DNA of 7,248 nt from Bacteroides sp. UBA7335 (lineage in GTDB: Bacteria; Bacteroidota; Bacteroidia; Bacteroidales; Bacteroidaceae), in the NCBI GenBank assembly GCA_002471185.1, contig DKPL01000043.1, forward strand, positions 1-7,248, in the 5' to 3' direction. Each line of letters starts with the position of its first letter. Position 1 is the first letter of the stretch. Positions 7,137-7,248 of the stretch are shown here, one piece after another. The notes under the pieces were generated by a model. The model saw only the letters and a list, made by a program, of their open reading frames with translations. It was not told where the DNA came from and searched no databases. A program made the translations under genes and the position numbers.

Positions 7137-7248
7137 AGCTATTGAGTAATTAATAAATGATTATGACTGATAACGTTTCTTGGTGAGTAGATTGATGATT
7201 TATCAATCTACTCAGTCCAAAGAAATCAGTTAATGAAACATCAATGCA
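7137..7248 (-). promoter_or_regulatory. Non-coding leader/upstream region of the fimbrial operon
   Basis: This 112-base stretch upstream of the anchor gene has no credible reading frame on either strand. It contains the large inverted repeat listed separately and an A/T-rich segment just before the ATG. I looked on the minus strand for a Bacteroides-type promoter (TTTG about 20 bases ahead of TAnnTTTG). A TTTG is present at 7218-7221, but no convincing downstream -7 box sits at the right distance. The promoter may lie further upstream, outside the window. Its role as operon leader is inferred from position only. Confidence 0.5.
7166..7230. repeat. Strong inverted repeat upstream of the operon (13-bp perfect core)
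   Basis: The core arms TGAGTAGATTGAT (7184-7196) and ATCAATCTACTCA (7202-7214) are exact reverse complements with a 5-base loop, GATTT. The dyad extends outward with small bulges: TTTCTTGG (7176-7183) pairs with CCAAAGAAA (7217-7225), and ACTGAT (7166-7171) pairs with ATCAGT (7225-7230), which share base 7225, so the outer pairing is approximate. No T-run follows the stem on either strand, so it is not a standard intrinsic terminator. It could be an RNA hairpin in the operon leader, a dyad operator, or one recombinase site. The structure is certain; the function is unknown. Confidence 0.9.

Noticed and set aside
7184..7214. The upstream hairpin as a rho-independent terminator
   Set aside because: The stem is strong, but neither strand has a T-run after it, and its arms are not GC-rich.
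7150..7248. A Bacteroides promoter (TTTG / TAnnTTTG) for the operon
   Set aside because: Only a lone TTTG is present on the minus strand; no -7 element sits at the right spacing, so a promoter cannot be placed from the sequence.

Overview
The window is an AT-rich piece of a Bacteroidetes genome, most likely from the order Bacteroidales. Every real gene is on the minus strand. Three things point to this group: all four proteins are lipoproteins with a signal peptide ending in a lipobox cysteine, several followed by acidic residues like the Bacteroidetes surface-export signal; the proteins have the architecture of the FimA/Mfa1 (type V) pilus superfamily; and no gene start has a Shine-Dalgarno sequence, only A/T-rich leaders. 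The genus cannot be fixed from this sequence.

Layout in the direction of transcription (right to left): a 112-base non-coding stretch (7137-7248) holding a strong inverted repeat with a perfect 13-bp stem and a 5-base loop; a FimB/Mfa2-family anchor lipoprotein (6081-7136); an 18-base gap; a long Mfa1/FimA-like fimbrial subunit (4128-6062); a nearly overlapping junction (TGA, two bases, ATG); a large fimbrial protein whose C-terminus looks like a C-type-lectin-like Fib_succ_major/DUF1566 module (1699-4125); a 32-base gap; and a fourth large fimbrial lipoprotein (1666 down to base 1) that runs off the window edge and lacks its C-terminus. The four genes are tightly packed and co-directional, so they very probably form one operon that continues to the left.

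The expected working model, from what is known of this pilus class, is as follows. The subunits are exported as lipoproteins. An arginine-specific or similar protease cuts after a conserved Arg near the N-terminus. Subunits then join by strand exchange, the Mfa2-like protein anchors the fibre in the outer membrane, and the large multidomain proteins sit at or near the tip as adhesins. In this window the [ST]R site lies just before the first conserved beta strand in three proteins and is not evident in the anchor, which fits the model. The most interesting points are the lectin-like C-terminus of the 808-residue protein, the upstream dyad, and the gene order with the anchor first. I see no mobile element, RNA gene, CRISPR array, reverse transcriptase or template repeat.
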